Positions 24,221 to 62,759 are shown, numbered from the stretch's first letter. The stretch: 64,000 nucleotides of DNA from Euglena gracilis (GCA_039621445.1 CP154954.1:55920838-55984837), one strand, 5' to 3'. Numbers and translations are program-made. Notes: a model not told the origin generated them from the sequence alone.

Positions 24221-26016
24221 CTGTGGGAGAGGCCATGGATTCACTCCGTGACCCTGACAGGCTAACAGCGGGAAGCTCTTCCAGGGACCAAACCCACCTA
24301 CCCACGACCCCGGTCGACCCCCCCCAACCGCCAAACTGTCCAAAACCCCAAAAAATACACCCACCATGGATTTTGGCCGGGACAGACTTACCCATTTGTG
24401 TCCGTGGGGCCAACGGCGCAAGCCACCGACCGACCCGGTCTCGAAAACCGCCCCCAGGGGTGGGGCCAAATGAATCCGTGGGGGAGGCGTATGGAGGGGT
24501 GGGGAGACAGACAGGGGTAGGAGCCAGAGGAGCTGAGGCGAGGGGCAGGTCACTGGGTCCACCCTGTGGGCTCGGGGTCATGGCACCGGCAACACCCATG
24601 GCACCGTCCATCCAGGGAGGAAGGGGCATGCAGCTTGGCTGGAGGTCCCGGCACTCATGAGGTCGATTGCCACCCAAAGTCGATGTCCGTCGGTTTTGTG
24701 ATTTGTCATTGTTCCTGTCCAGAAACCCACGGGGGGTCATTTCTTTCAATTAAAAAAAATCTCCCCCACATTACCTGGCGGGGGCCAAATCATCGGAATC
24801 ATCTTTTGACCCCTGCCTCTTTTTTGGTGGGTGTTTCCCTTGGCGGCAGGCGCTTGGGGGAAGAAGGCAAAATGGCAACCCATCCAAGGCTGTACAGAAA
24901 AGCCCAGGGGGGGGGGGTGCGACCCCAACCACCCAGCACCGCACCCCACAAGGAAAAATTCCGTGGGCGCCGAAGATGCCGAAGAAAAAAAATTTGACCT
25001 AAGATCAGATCGGAATGACAGAAAAGTGTGGGGGCTTCGGCACCTCCCCAACAGGATGGGGGGGGGGGCTGATTTCCTCCCCATCCACAACCTACAGGTT
25101 TCACCATTCAGCCCTGATCCCAGCTCCCTGGACTAAGTCACGACGTCCGTGAACGTGCTAGGCACGCAGACTGATGCCCGTGACTGGCCTAGGCAGGGGG
25201 TGCAGTGCAGGGAGAGGGAGGAAGGTGGAGCGGCGACACCGTTGTGGAACACCATCGGAAGGCCCAGGCGTGAGGTATTTACATCTCCGTGAAGCCAGCG
25301 CCTGCATCCAGACGGGCCTCACTTTGGTCAACCCCCGCCGAGTGAAAGCGGCTTTGGGGCGTTCTTGGCACGTGGCTGACAGATAGATTTAGATGGATAT
25401 TCCGAGATTGATTGATAACCTGTGTTGTGTGCGTGCGCAACGCGTGCTGTCTGTTTGACGCGGGCCTCCATGATGTCAATGACAGATGGAAACCTGGGAA
25501 AAAATGATTGAAAATGCTTTTTTTCTATGTGGCATGGACCTGCTCAGTGTGAAGAGACCTGCTGGAAAAAAACTTTTGAAAGACAAAGAACATGCATTTG
25601 ACTCCATTGACTGAAAGACTCTTCGAATTAGTTGTGACGAAAAAGGGGGAAAACGACCCGAACTGGGTTCCAAGATGAAAGCCCTGAGGTCTGAAACGAT
25701 AACAGTGTTTTTCCAGTTATTTCATTTTCCCTTTTTCCACAGGTGTCGAATTCGTCCAAATTTGAAGAAAAAAAACAGCTTTTTACTCACTCACGCAGCT
25801 GACATGTGCGAGAGAAGAGAACTATTAGCACCCCAATAGACGTACTCTTGGAATTTCCACAAGGGTGTTTCTTATTTAATGAACATCAAAATCCAAAAAA
25901 AAAATCCAACAAAAATATTTTTCATTTCTCACAGGATGAAAGCCCCGAAAGAAAAACTTTGACATGGAACTAAATATGGGAAGAGGTGGGGTTGGACACG
26001 CCACACTTATCAGCAA

Positions 26017-26125
26017 GCACCTATAGTTGACCCCCAGATTTTCCGCCATTTTCGGCCATTTGCGGCCATTTTCGGCCATTCTCGGCCATTTTCGGCCATT
26101 TTTTTCCTTTAGGTGGGGGTAAAGC
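26017..26125. repeat. CACCTATA-ended element with CGGCCATTTT core
   Basis: AGCACCTATAG opens it, about seven CGGCCATTTT units follow, and TTTAGGTGGGGG closes it. An inverse-oriented relative occupies 26815-26890. Confidence 0.75.
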
Positions 26126-26809
26126 TGCCATAAAATTCTTTCATACCAACGATGCATTTTGACCATTCAGTCAACATGCAAGCAGTCGTGACAAGCTAAC
26201 ACATCCAAGGAGGTCCGTTTGGAATGGGTGCTCAGGGATTAAAGAGGTCAAAGAGTTTTTTTTGCAATATTGCAAGGTTTTGGGAATAGGCTTCTTTTTT
26301 CCTGCCAGAAAGACTCTTGTCCACTTTGGTCTTTTTTTTTTTGCTGGGGGTTCTTTGGACGCTTCATGAGAGTGGTTGGCACATGACATATTAACCACAA
26401 TGGTGGTGGCAACACCAAAACTGGTGCTTTTCTGCATCTTGTCCAGCATCTGCATCTTGTACAGCATCTGCATCTCGTCCAGTGTCTGCATCTTGTCCAG
26501 CATCTGCATCATATTCTTCAAAATATACTAAAAAAAATGCCAGCATCGCCCTGTCACCAAAATTTTCTGAAACGCCATCGAAACATTCAGCTTTGGCCCA
26601 AATAACCCTTTCGGAGGTGGTTCTTTGAGCAGCATGTGCTGCAAGGCCAGGCATAATAACAAAAGAAGAGAGGCTGCACAGAGACAAGAATCAGTCGCAC
26701 TGAAAATTGCCCCTCAGGGAAAAAGCAACTGTTAGGCAAAAAAAAAAACTCGAAAAAAACTGCAACAAATTTTTTCTCATTTTCGGTCATTTTCGGCCAT
26801 TTTCAGCCA

Positions 26810-26890
26810 TTTTCAGGACACCCACCTATAGAGCCCAAAATTTCATTTTCGGCCATTTTCGGCCATTTTTACTTTTGGTGCTTGCTTATC
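26810..26890. repeat. CACCTATA-ended element, inverse orientation
   Basis: Begins ACACCCACCTATAG, contains CATTTTCGGC units, and ends TTTTGGTGCTTGC. Same family as 26017-26125. Confidence 0.7.
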
Positions 26891-27326
26891 AGGCAGCCAG
26901 TTTTGGGTGCTCCGGTCGCCTGTCTCTTTGAGGACTTGAGGATAGCTGGGCTAGGGCCATATATTTGTGCTGGATGATACCCCCCCCGGAAGCTGTTTCC
27001 AGACAAGTCATGAACCCTGGGGGGTGTGCATTATATGGAGGGCTGATTTAGGCAATACTCAACAACTGGGGAACATTGCACATATTGGGGGGGTAATCAC
27101 AGAGAGGGAACCTGAAGGGGGGGCTGTCTGATCTCCAGCTGCTTCCGCACACGACGCATTCCAATGCAAGTCAGAGGTGCTGTTGACAGGGGTATCAGCT
27201 GGGTTCTAGAAAGCAGCCGAGGCAATTATACTCACACAGCGGACACCACCATGGTTCTCGAGTGGCCACCAAAAGTATGCATCCAGGTCCATGCTGCTTA
27301 TTGGACGAGATACTTACGCGCATTTG

Positions 27327-27377
27327 CGCGCAAGCGCACGCGCACGTGCACACGCACACGTGCACACACACGCGCGC

Positions 27378-27409
<32 letters not shown>

Positions 27410-27430
27410 GCGCACACACACACGCACGCG

Positions 27431-27506
<76 letters not shown>

Positions 27507-27555
27507 CACACACGCGCGCGCGCGCACACACACACACACACACACATGTGTGTGC
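27327..27555. repeat. Long (CA)n/(GCAC)n microsatellite
   Basis: About 230 bases of CA with GCGC interruptions. Confidence 0.95.
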
Positions 27556-28339
27556 ATACAAGCATCCCTGGGTTGCATCAGACGGGACGTTGGGGTGGGT
27601 GACGCATCAATTTTTACATGAGTCAGTTGAACAAAATAAAAAAAAAATTGCTGCCCTAAAATAAGCAAAGCTTCTCTAAAAAAAATTGACATGGCATTGA
27701 CATGGGACGTCATGTCCAGAGGGGGGGGTCTATGGTAGGGTGACAAATACGGTGCTATCTGGATATGTCTATGCCTCCTTCGAATGAGAGAACACCAGTT
27801 CACTTCCTTCATCTCCTCTCCCTCCTCCCTCCGCCCTCCTCTCTTGTCTGGTTGCTGGATGCATGCTTGAAAATCCACAGAAACCGTTTAAAGGGGACGG
27901 CCGGGAGGCCATCCCCTCTTTCACGCTTTGAAGCCCGTGGGCGAACCAGGCATTTGCTTAAGGACCCGGGGGATCCACTGGCTAGCCAGTTTACATGACA
28001 CTGGAAAAAAGAAACAAATTAGACCTCCTCCTCCCCCACTAGAAAAAAATTCTCCTCCGGTGCTGTGGGGGAAATGAGGTTTCTGATGTGCCTTTTTTGT
28101 CTGATTTTTATTCCAAAAAAAAACTCAAAACGGCCAAAAATGTGTCTGGCCGGGTTTTTTTCGTGGCGCTTCGCTCCGGTCACTGAAAAAAAAATCTCCA
28201 CACCTAGCCCTGCTAGCGGACCTCCCAGCAGACCCTGGGGGTCTGCTAGGATTTCCATTGGCGAAATTTGGACCAGCTGCGTTGGAGTGCCCCCCCCCCC
28301 AATAATGGGAGTCCCACCCCGACGCCGCCCGGGTGGGGG

Positions 28340-53998
<25,659 letters not shown>

Positions 53999-54883
53999 GC
54001 GGGGCAATGGAGGGGGGCGGTGAACGCTGCGCTGGGGACGTGGTGCACGCCACGCAGAACAGGCTGGGCGGGTGCCGGCGGGCGGAGCCCCAGCACGCAC
54101 GGCCCGACCCTGGCAGCAGCGGGGGCGGAAAAAAAACGCGGCCATCCCAGGAATCGACACCCCGCACCCCCACCAGTGGCATCACACCCTGTTCTCCTTC
54201 GACCTTCTTCCCCTAATTTGCACCAGAAAGGTACCCAGAAAAGAAAGTCTCTCCATCAGCCTGCTCACTTGATCTATGCTCAATGAGACACCGTGGCTGA
54301 AGAAAATCAACGAGGTCCACTATCCCATTGGTTCACAGGCTCCACCAGGGATGTATGAGAAGCCTTGGGGGGGTCTGGAACCCCCCATGGAGGAGGGTGG
54401 GTCGGACCCCCCCTCCGACCTTGAAACTGAAGGGGGCCTGGAAATTTTTCGGTTTTGTGGAGTGGCAAAAGCCTGGATACCAGGCCAAAATTGGCCAAAA
54501 AATCTAAAACTGGCAAAAAATGGCAAAAAAAATTATTCTCCATTAAATCCAAAAAAAAAGCTAAATCCGCTGCAAAAAATTTGTATTTTTTGGATTTAAT
54601 TGTTTTGGATTTATTATTTAACGGAATTATTTTTGCCAAAATGAGCATTTTTAGATTTAACTTAATTTTTTGAACACTTTTCATGTGGAAAACACGAAAA
54701 TAAAAAAAAAGTGAGGGAAAAGCATTATTTGCTCATTTTCTGGCACGCAGCGCCAAAAGAAAAAAATATCACTATTTTGGTTTGCCAAAAAGGGGGACGG
54801 GTGTCCGGACCCCCCTCCCAACATCTACCTCAAAATCAAAGGACTTCCCATCCATCCCTGGGCTCCACGTTGGCTGACATCAC

Positions 54884-55125
54884 CAGATATTTCTTAAGAC
54901 CGGGGGTCCGCCTTCCCACCCAAAGGATACCCCAACCCGGGGGGGGGGTCCGGGGGACCCACCTTTGGGCGGTCAATTTGGGGTCAATTTTTTGGAAATT
55001 CACACCAAAAAAAGGCCAGAACAGCATAAGCCCGCCTCCAGCGGGGGACCCACAAGGCCCTTGGGGGTACCCCGTAGGAGGAAGGGCCACCTCTCCCCGG
55101 GTCAAAAACAAAAAATCCCTGGACA
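54884..55125. repeat. TTAAG-family MITE-like element
   Basis: ATATTTCTTAAGACCGGGG at the left, GGGTCAAAAACAAAAAATCC at the right, with GGACCCAC/CCCGGG internal blocks. Confidence 0.55.
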
Positions 55126-58100
55126 TGAACCCCTCGGTTCAGTGAGGCCACTTTTGTGGCAAAGGTTTGTTTCTTTGGGCGGAGATGTCAAATCCCCTTC
55201 AAACCGAACGTCAATGGGCGCTACTGTTTCCAATGTCCATTGATTGCCACAGGTAATGACGGAGGTGATTTTTTGGCAACAAACACCATCGCAAGCAGCT
55301 GGGGCCAAACAACTTCTGGTGTGAATAAAAATCAATTTGATTCAAAAAGAAATTTGTTATGCCTCGTTGTGTTCAGGACAAACTTTTGTATTTTGAGGTT
55401 GAGGGAAGCATGCAAATAACACAAAAAAAATGAAAACTACTTGCTTCGACTGAAAAAAAAGCTTGCTCCGATTGAACCTTTTTTTTAATAAAATCCCTTG
55501 TGTGTGCCTTCGAGGGACGTAATTTGGAGCATGCATTAATTCAAAAGGTTTGCAATGTTTCTCTTTTTGTCTCCCTGACATGATAAAATAATGGTCTCGT
55601 GAGTTTTGCATTTTTTGATACTGAGAAAATGTTATCTGGAATTTTCCTAACTTTGTTACTCAATGCAGCAACGCACGTTTTTGAACCCATCGGGGTGGGC
55701 AGGCACTAGAATCAAACCATGAGCAAAATCAACGAGGGTGCATGCAGCTGAAAATTCACTCCCGACGAACACACAAATTGCAAAGGGCAGAGCGACAGCA
55801 GCATGGTCGTGGCACGGTGGGCATCACTTGGGGGTGGACAATGCCAATGAGCTTCTCCGACCCCTCACCTGGACCACATGGAAACGTTGCGCCTTGGGTT
55901 TGATCCAAGCTCCAAAAGAATGGGAGGGCCCCCCACAGAAACAGGAGGCAATCCCGCAAACTGGACAGCAATTTGGGCCCAGGCACCTCTTTCGCGACAG
56001 CCTCCAACAACCTCACATCCCAATTTCTGGCAAGGCCACTGGCGGGTTCAGGGCTCATTTGGGCCAGCCGAGGAGGAGCCAACACTGCCGACAGGGAAAG
56101 CCATCCCCCATCCCATCTGTACAATGGAAGACCCTTTCTGGCACAGCAGAAAAAAATGCATTTGGAGAGTTTTGCCGGGTTGTGGACAGACCTTGAATTC
56201 CAGCCCTCACCTTTCAACACCCCAACAACTCTGCCCAGAGCACCCACCAGCGACTTTCAGCCCGGGGAGGAGGGGGTCCGGGGGACCCACTTTTGGGGTG
56301 TCAATTTTGGGGGAAAAAAAAACCAAAAAAAGCCAAAAAGTCCAAACCCCACCTCCAGACCCGCAAGGCCCTGGGGTGCCCCCTGGGCTGGCCGGCCCAC
56401 CCACCCTACCCCTCCCAGGGTTCAACCTTTAAAAAAATTTATGCCAACCACCTCAAGGAGCGTGCAACCTTCCGTAAAGGGGGGGGGGCGACCCCCCAGC
56501 CTGCGAAGGGGCTTCAAATTTGACTACTGGGTAGAGTTTGATTTAAGGGGGGATTCCACTGCCTTTGGACCTGCTACGCCCTGGTCTAGTCACCCCCCCC
56601 CCAAAGTGGTTTCTTTTCCCAAGCCCAGGGGAGGAGGGGGGGGGTGCCTTGTGAGATGGGGTGCCTGTCCACAGCAGGGGTCGATTTCGGGTCTCTGTGA
56701 AGCCATGCAACTTTCCCTGACAATGGCCATTACCAGGCCCCCGGGGTGTGCACAGTCAACCCAAAACCCAGCCCTCCCTGGGGGGGGAGGGTCGAAAATG
56801 CCTCCCTCCTGCCCAGAGCACCCACCAAGGGGGGGGGAGCCGCGAACTTTCTAAAAAATGAAGCCTGGTTGGGACACACTCTGGTCCAAAAGGGGGGGCA
56901 GCTGGTCTGGAAAGCAATGAGGGGTAGTGGGGAAACCCCGCATCTTAGTGCGCGGTGCCCAAATGAAGCGCAGTGCCCAAATAAAAGTCACACCCCCGAG
57001 GGTCCGAAAATGAAATCCAAAAAAAAATGTGCACCCCCAAAAAACCATTTCACATCGAACCGCTTTCGGGTCGTGCCCAAATAAGTGTCACACCCCTGAG
57101 GGCCCGAAACTTCGGTCCGATAATGTGCGCACCCCGTTCACTTAAATGTGGGGGTTAACCTCATGGCCTGATCCTCCCCAAACACCTGCTCTCCTCCACC
57201 AGCCCCAAGCTGCCGTCGACCGGTGGCCTGGGGATAGGTCGCAACAGACAGGGGAGAGAAGTGCGGGGGGGGGGGGGGGGCTGGCATCAGCCGGCCCCGC
57301 CCCGCACAGAAGTCGTACAACACACCGGCAGGTCCCCATGGCCTCACTCACTGGGCCCGCACGAGCATGTCAAAACCGTAATCACGGCCGACTGAGGCCC
57401 AAAGGTTCAGCAAAAAAAAGCAAAATGACCCAGTGCCGAAGGCGCTGGGGAAAATTTTCAACCATTCTTCTTCAGTTTGTGGTCAATCTTCCCTCCTTGA
57501 AACCCAAATGCCCCCCCCCCCCTCTGGGGGTGGTGGCTGACTGGCCTCCAGGAAAAAAAATGACTGATTTTTGGTGACCCCCCCCCTCTGGGGTTTGGCC
57601 AAAAATCAAATGCTTCCCAGCTTCTCCGTGCTCAAAAAAAAAAAAATGAAATGAACCTCAAATGCCCCGTTGGCCGCCAGGAACGGGCCGCTGCTGCCAA
57701 ACGGTGCCAGTCGCTCGGCGGGGGGGGGCTGGGCAATCGCCAAACGTCGGGGACCATTCGCGGACGGGAGGCCCACAAATGGGGCCCCATTTGGGACGGC
57801 GACACTGGGAAGACGAACCAATGGACGTCCACCGCCGTGCAGTGGCTCCGGGCACCGTACCGTGTTCACTCACATCCAACGTTAAGCGCACCCAAGCGTT
57901 TCATCCCATCAACTGGTATGCCCTCTCTTGTTGGTGCCCGGAACAAATTGCCCCATTTGTGGGGACATCTCGGCATTTAGGCTGCACAAAGGAAAGGTCA
58001 GTACGGAACGTCAACTTTGGGGGTCCAGTTGACACGATGCCCACACAGAGCAATGGGTGGTACTAAAATTTGATGTTGAAGTCATTGCATGCCCACATCT

Positions 58101-59249
58101 TACTCCAAAAATGCAGCGGTGGTGCTTTTCAGACGTAGTTTCGGAATCAAATCACCGAAAAATTTAAATTTTCTGCGGATTTGATAAATATTACACATTT
58201 AAATATAATATATTTTATGTGCAGACAAATACTCAGTGTAACAAGCAGATCAGGCAACAAGGTGTGGCAAGCAGAGTACTTCCACCAAAAGAGAGGGAAA
58301 GTACTTCCTTCTGGAGTTTGGGGGGTGTCCGTGGAGTGTGGGGCATTTCTGCCTTGGGACACACAGCGCTTGGGTGTGGCTTGGAGGGAGGGGGTAAAAA
58401 GGTGGCAAAAATACAGAGTTGCAAAGGTGCCAAGCCCCCTCGTAACGACGTTGACTTCTTGTGCCTGACAGAGGACAAAGGACGCAGCCCAGGCCTCAGG
58501 TACACGTGGTTTCCCCACTTTTTTTGAAATAAAAGGATGCAAAGATTTCCAATGCCACTTTGGAATTTCCAATGCCACTTTCATGGCCCGTTTTCTTCTT
58601 TTTCCTTTTTTTCATGACTAATGATCCTCCTTATGGGCCACCACATACAGTCCCGTTCTGCACCCCCCCGGGAAACTTTCACCTGACAGAAAACGTTCTG
58701 TCATAACAGGTTGGCAAGTCTCAGGGATCCTGACAGGTTCTGGGCATGACAGTTTCCTGGGGGGGGGGCATTTTTGTTCAAAACAGTGTCCAAGTGGCAA
58801 GGTAATCCCTGTTTCGAACTGTATCGAAATTCGCAGCAACTGAGCGTTGTAAACACCCCAAAATAAGACCCCCCCCGGCAAAAAAAAAGATCCACCCAAA
58901 TTAAAGACCCCTCCTCCCTGAAGGATCGGCGAGAAACGCTGGAGATCCCTGAAAAATTACAAACCCTCATTTCAGGTACAACTCAAAAAGGATGAAATTT
59001 CAGGGCTCCAACCCAAAAAAAAAACACTTAAACACAAGCCAACACTTCACTACATCTGGGAACCAGCCAGTCACCTCACCCAGATGTGAGGAGGCGAAGC
59101 TTCATCCCCAACCCCTCAGCGGCAGCCCTCCATGGCGGTGACCCCCCAGTGAGCACCCCCCTGGGGGGAACCCGCATTGACCAGCAGGGATTTGTGGGAC
59201 AGGGATGCAGGCGGAGGGGACAGGGCTGATGGCAGGGGGGGGGGGAGAG
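55126..59249. other. Upstream flank of the cyclase gene and anonymous DNA
   Basis: No firm gene. A TTAAG-family end at 56416-56445, a GC-rich minus-strand exon candidate at 57640-57740, and a weak minus-strand open stretch at 55930-56110 (SPEPASGLARNWDVRLLEAV) of ordinary base composition. A promoter for the cyclase gene must lie near 54.0-54.3 kb, but no motif is recognisable. Confidence 0.4.
57640..57740 (-). CDS. Weak exon candidate
   Basis: Encodes ERLAPFGSSGPFLAANGAFE followed by a GT, after a CCCCCCCGCCG stretch. High third-position G+C but short, and no family recognised. Confidence 0.25.
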
Positions 59250-59261
59250 CGCCCTGGCGGG

Positions 59262-59355
59262 GCACCAACCGCAGTGCAAGGAATCCGGGCGGCGCAGCGG
59301 GTCCCACAGCGGTGCCACCGCCAACAGCCGGTCGTGGAGCCCGCCGTGGCCGGCA
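59262..59355 (-). CDS. Unrecognised gene, exon D (Cys/Trp-containing)
   Basis: Encodes GHGGLHDRLLAVAPLWDPLR and RPDSLHCGWCPARA with nearly all third positions G or C. Probably the same minus-strand gene as exons 59904-59960 and 60345-60450; the joint was not resolved. No function assigned. Confidence 0.45.
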
Positions 59356-59903
59356 GGCGGGATGGAGGGGGGAGGGGGGTCAGGCACCGTGGTCTGGAGC
59401 CGGGCTCTGGGGTGGGGCCGGCCAGAGGGGCAAGCGAATCGGAGAGAAGCTCTTCACCGGTGGCAGTGTGATGCCTCAGTACCTGCCTGTCGGTTTGGCG
59501 GTGGGTCACATTCACAGTTTTTGTGTGTCCATTTCCACACGTCAAGATAGAAAAAAACTTCCACTTTTCTGTCGGTGATTTGGATATGAAGAAGCAGAAA
59601 CTTAAGAATGTGTAAATGGACAGCGGTGCAGAAAAGCAGCGCGGAAAAGTATGCCACCTGGTGTTGTTCAGACCAATCTTCACACAAAAAAAAAACGCAA
59701 AAAGTTTTCGGGGAGGCCGAATTGGTGGGTGCAAAGGGGGAGGCCAACTCCCATGAGGCCCGTTTGTGAGTACACACCTGGAAGCTGATTTCCAGTGGAC
59801 AGATGAATCCGGCTGGTCCCCGCTGTGTGTATTTGCCCGCCAGCCAAAGAGTGCCAGGACGGGGGGGGGGGGCAAAATCACCGCTGAGAAGGGCTGTCAC
59901 CAC

Positions 59904-59960
59904 CCTGGGGGGAACGAAGAGCAATGGTGGTCAGCACGACCGCCACAGACCGCCTGGCTG
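59904..59960 (-). CDS. Unrecognised gene, exon C
   Basis: Reads AARRSVAVVLTTIALRSPQ after joining to exon B across a CCTTGG direct repeat. The hydrophobic VAVVLTTIAL stretch could be a membrane or signal segment. The right edge is a possible GT donor (CAGG/GTGG). Confidence 0.5.
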
Positions 59961-60344
59961 CCAAGGCCAGGGTATTTCTTAAGCTGGAGGGGGAACCTAC
60001 CCCAGGGACAGTCCAGCCATCAAGCTCCTTTTTTCCAGCCAGGAGCTCCCAGCCGAGCTGCGGACCCCTCCCACAGGGTCCACTGAAGTACAGTTCGGGC
60101 CAGCCCTGCAAAGACGGGCTGGACCTAAAAGGGGGGTCAAAAATGGCCAAATTAGCAATTTGGGGTGGTTTTTGGGTTTTCACCTCCAAATTTTGGCTGA
60201 TATGTGCCAACTTGGCTGGATCTGAATTTTTTTGCCTGTTGGTCCAGCTGCCAGGATCTCCCCCCCCCAGAGGGGGGAGTCCAGCCAGCACCCTTTTCCA
60301 GCCGGCCTGCGGGATCCCTCCCGGGTCCTTAAGAAAACCCCTGG
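59961..60344 (-). mobile_element. 384-bp intron that is a TTAAG-ended inverted-repeat element
   Basis: The intron ends CCAGGGG-TTTTCTTAAG and CTTAAGAAA-TACCCTGG are inverted copies with two mismatches, flanked by the direct repeat CCTTGG. Removing exactly this block joins VTPATL to AARRSV in frame. It has no GT/AG ends and no long open frame. Confidence 0.7.
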
Positions 60345-60450
60345 CCAAGGTTGCCGGGGTGACAGGGAACAGCTTCTGGACGACTCGAGGGGAGGGGGCG
60401 ATCGGGGCGGGGGACGGTACAGGAGGGGCGGCCGCCCATCTGCCGCTCCT
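60345..60450 (-). CDS. Unrecognised gene, exon B (Pro-rich)
   Basis: CCCCCAG acceptor; encodes AAPPVPSPAPIAPSPRVVQK and LFPVTPATL. Proline-rich; no family recognised. Confidence 0.5.
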
Positions 60451-60764
60451 CTGGGGGAAGGTGGGGCTGGGGGTCTGCATATGGACACAGCCGGTGTTTG
60501 TGCTCAGCATCCCGACCTCTTCATCGGCATTCTCTTGTTTCCCACCAACAAAAGATTGCTCGATGTGGTGGATACGCTGCCCACCGCATTGGCAATTTTG
60601 CACAGTTGCCTTCTTTCCATCAACCCAGTGGGCAGTGGGAAGGGAGGGAACAGGGCATTTCATCAGACCCCCCCCCCCCCGGTGGGTGCAGCTCAGAGGC
60701 TGGAAAATTTGAGCTGGGTGGAAAAAGCCTGTTGGCTGACCCCCCCCACCCGTAGGGGTCCCGG

Positions 60765-60895
60765 GCAAGCACCTATAGTCAAGCCCAAAAAAATCCCCAT
60801 TTTAGGCCATTTTAGGCCATTTTAGGCCATTTTAGGCCATTTTAGGCCATTTAAGGCCATTTTAGGCCATTTTAAGGTATAGGTGGGGGTCCTGA
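60765..60895. repeat. CACCTATA-ended element with GGCCATTTTA core
   Basis: AGCACCTATAGTC at the left, about eight GGCCATTTTA units, TATAGGTGGGGGTCC at the right. Confidence 0.85.
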
Positions 60896-60949
60896 AAATC
60901 ATAATTTTTGATCATTTTTGTCCCGAAAACAGTATCATAACGTGTGCAA

Positions 60950-61970
60950 ACCTTCTCTTGTTCGGTAATAACAAATGTACATCCAAAAAAGCATGCAAAA
61001 TTCATGAACGCTGATCAAAACAATGGGAAGCTCAACAAGTCTATATTCATATTCATAGAGGAATTCTGAACAATAAGAATTTACGGCAATGAAAATTTTT
61101 CAGAAAAACGTTGGACAAATTTTTTATTTGTGCTACCAAAAAAATGCTCCTGGCTTTTTTTTGTGAATTCTACACCATTTTACGGAATTTCGCAATAAGA
61201 AGTCATTTTTTTCTGAAAGATGATGCTGCTGCCTGGTGAAATTCAATTTGATTTTGGCATTGTTTCAGCCATGTATATCATTCATTTTATTATTATGATA
61301 AATATTAAAGAATAATTATTAAGATCCATAATGCAAACAAAAAATTATTTCCAAAAAAAATACAATGAATTTTTATTTGTATTACAGATCTTAATAATTA
61401 TTCTTTAAATACTTATCATAATAATAAAATGAATGATATACATGCCTAAAACAATGCCAAAGTCAAATTGAATTTCACCAGGCAAAAAGTGAAATATATA
61501 AACCTAATCCTGTACCTATTGACCGATAACCTATATCATATTCTATCATATTATATATCCCAATATTATTCCAATTTTATTGATAATATGATTGCAGTAA
61601 TAATTATTGTACAATTACACATTATATCAATAAATATTATTTTTACTTAATACATATATTTATTAATTTCAACTTATTTCTCTTTTATTACTAAAATTGT
61701 ATGAAAACAGGTGTTATTGGTATTACTAAAACTGCATTAAATATAATGTTAATGTTATATTTTTAATTCTACAATTAAAAATTGATGACTATAAAATCTT
61801 TATAAATATGGAAAATATATCAACAAAATTGATAATAATAAAATACCCACACGAAATATCGACATAAAATACATAGAATATCCATAATAATTTTATGTCT
61901 ATTCATAAAGAATGAAAAATTAAATTTACTTACAAAAGTTAGATTTATATGATGCTAGAATTTTATATTT
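60950..61970. other. AT-rich island
   Basis: About 1 kb of strongly AT-rich sequence, unlike the GC-rich surroundings, with no long open frame. It includes the large palindrome at 61232-61482. It could be an organellar DNA insertion or an old mobile element; not resolvable by eye. Confidence 0.6.
61232..61482. repeat. Large palindrome with ~95-bp arms
   Basis: 61232-61325 and 61388-61482 are near-perfect inverted copies, starting CCTGGTGAAATTCAATTTG and ending at GATC next to a ~62-base loop. Only a few mismatches and small gaps. Confidence 0.9.
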
Positions 61971-62304
61971 CAATTGAGATTTTTCCAACATCTTTCATCT
62001 TTGTGTTGACTTTTTCCCCATGCTTCCGTTTCATTATTTGCGAAACAAACATCGGTGCAAACCAACAAGATAGGAGTAAGAAAAAATAATCTGTTCAAAC
62101 CTTCAAAATTCAGCCACCAAAAAAAGGTTGGGGCTGTGAATTTGGGGACTGATACGAGTGTTATTAGGATAAAACCCTGGGCCTTGTGGGGCTGTGCTCC
62201 TCCACCAAATCCACTGTTTGCCGTCCACATTAACAAAAGACACCGAAAGTCATTCATTGCCTGAATGGCTTCAGTTGTTCACAAAAAAATTGTTGTGCAA
62301 CAGA

Positions 62305-62475
62305 ATTTTTCCCATTTTAGGCCATTTTAGGCCATTTTAGGCCATTTTAGGCCATTTTAGGCCATTTTAGGGACCCCCACCTATAGGGGGTCAAAAAGTC
62401 ATTTTAGGCCATTTTAGGCCATTTTAGGCCATTTTAGGCCATTTTAGGCCATTTTAGCTATAGGTGCTTGGTCCC
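62305..62475. repeat. CACCTATA-ended element with two GGCCATTTTA blocks, inverse orientation
   Basis: GGCCATTTTA units (62315-62370), then GGGACCCCCACCTATAGG, then further units to TAGCTATAGGTGCTTGG. Same family as 60765-60895. Confidence 0.85.
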
Positions 62476-62759
62476 GGGCTGGAGCTGGGCTGACCCAGGG
62501 TGGAACCGGTGCCAAAAAATCAGAACTGCAAAAATGTCCCAAAAAACTGCGAATTATGCAAAAAAATCGGCTTTTTTTGGCCCAGCCGAGGCCGATCCAG
62601 AAGAATTTCCTTCAAAAAAAAATTGCCGCAGGTTTTTATGTCCATCCCGCAACACCAGAGGGGGTGGGCTGTAGCACAACCCATCCACCGGGCACTGGCC
62701 CGTTCCACCTGTCCACGGCATTGCTATCAGATTGGCCTCGGCCTTCAGAGGAGCACAAC

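Larger units (their letters stand above)
17774..28339. other. Intergenic stretch between the two large genes
   Basis: No recognisable complete gene. It contains two GC-rich orphan exon candidates on the minus strand (19093-19191 and 24036-24220), a 93-bp tandem duplication at 23045-23230, multi-hairpin repeats at 21715-21985, CACCTATA-ended elements at 26017-26125 and 26810-26890, and a long CA microsatellite at 27327-27555. The rest is anonymous sequence with poly-C/G tracts. Confidence 0.5.

Noticed and set aside
55756-56247. Minus-strand open frame with LARNWDVRLLEAVAKEVPG as a gene
   Set aside because: Base composition is that of the background, it contains no splice-site support, and no family is recognised; mentioned only as a weak stretch.
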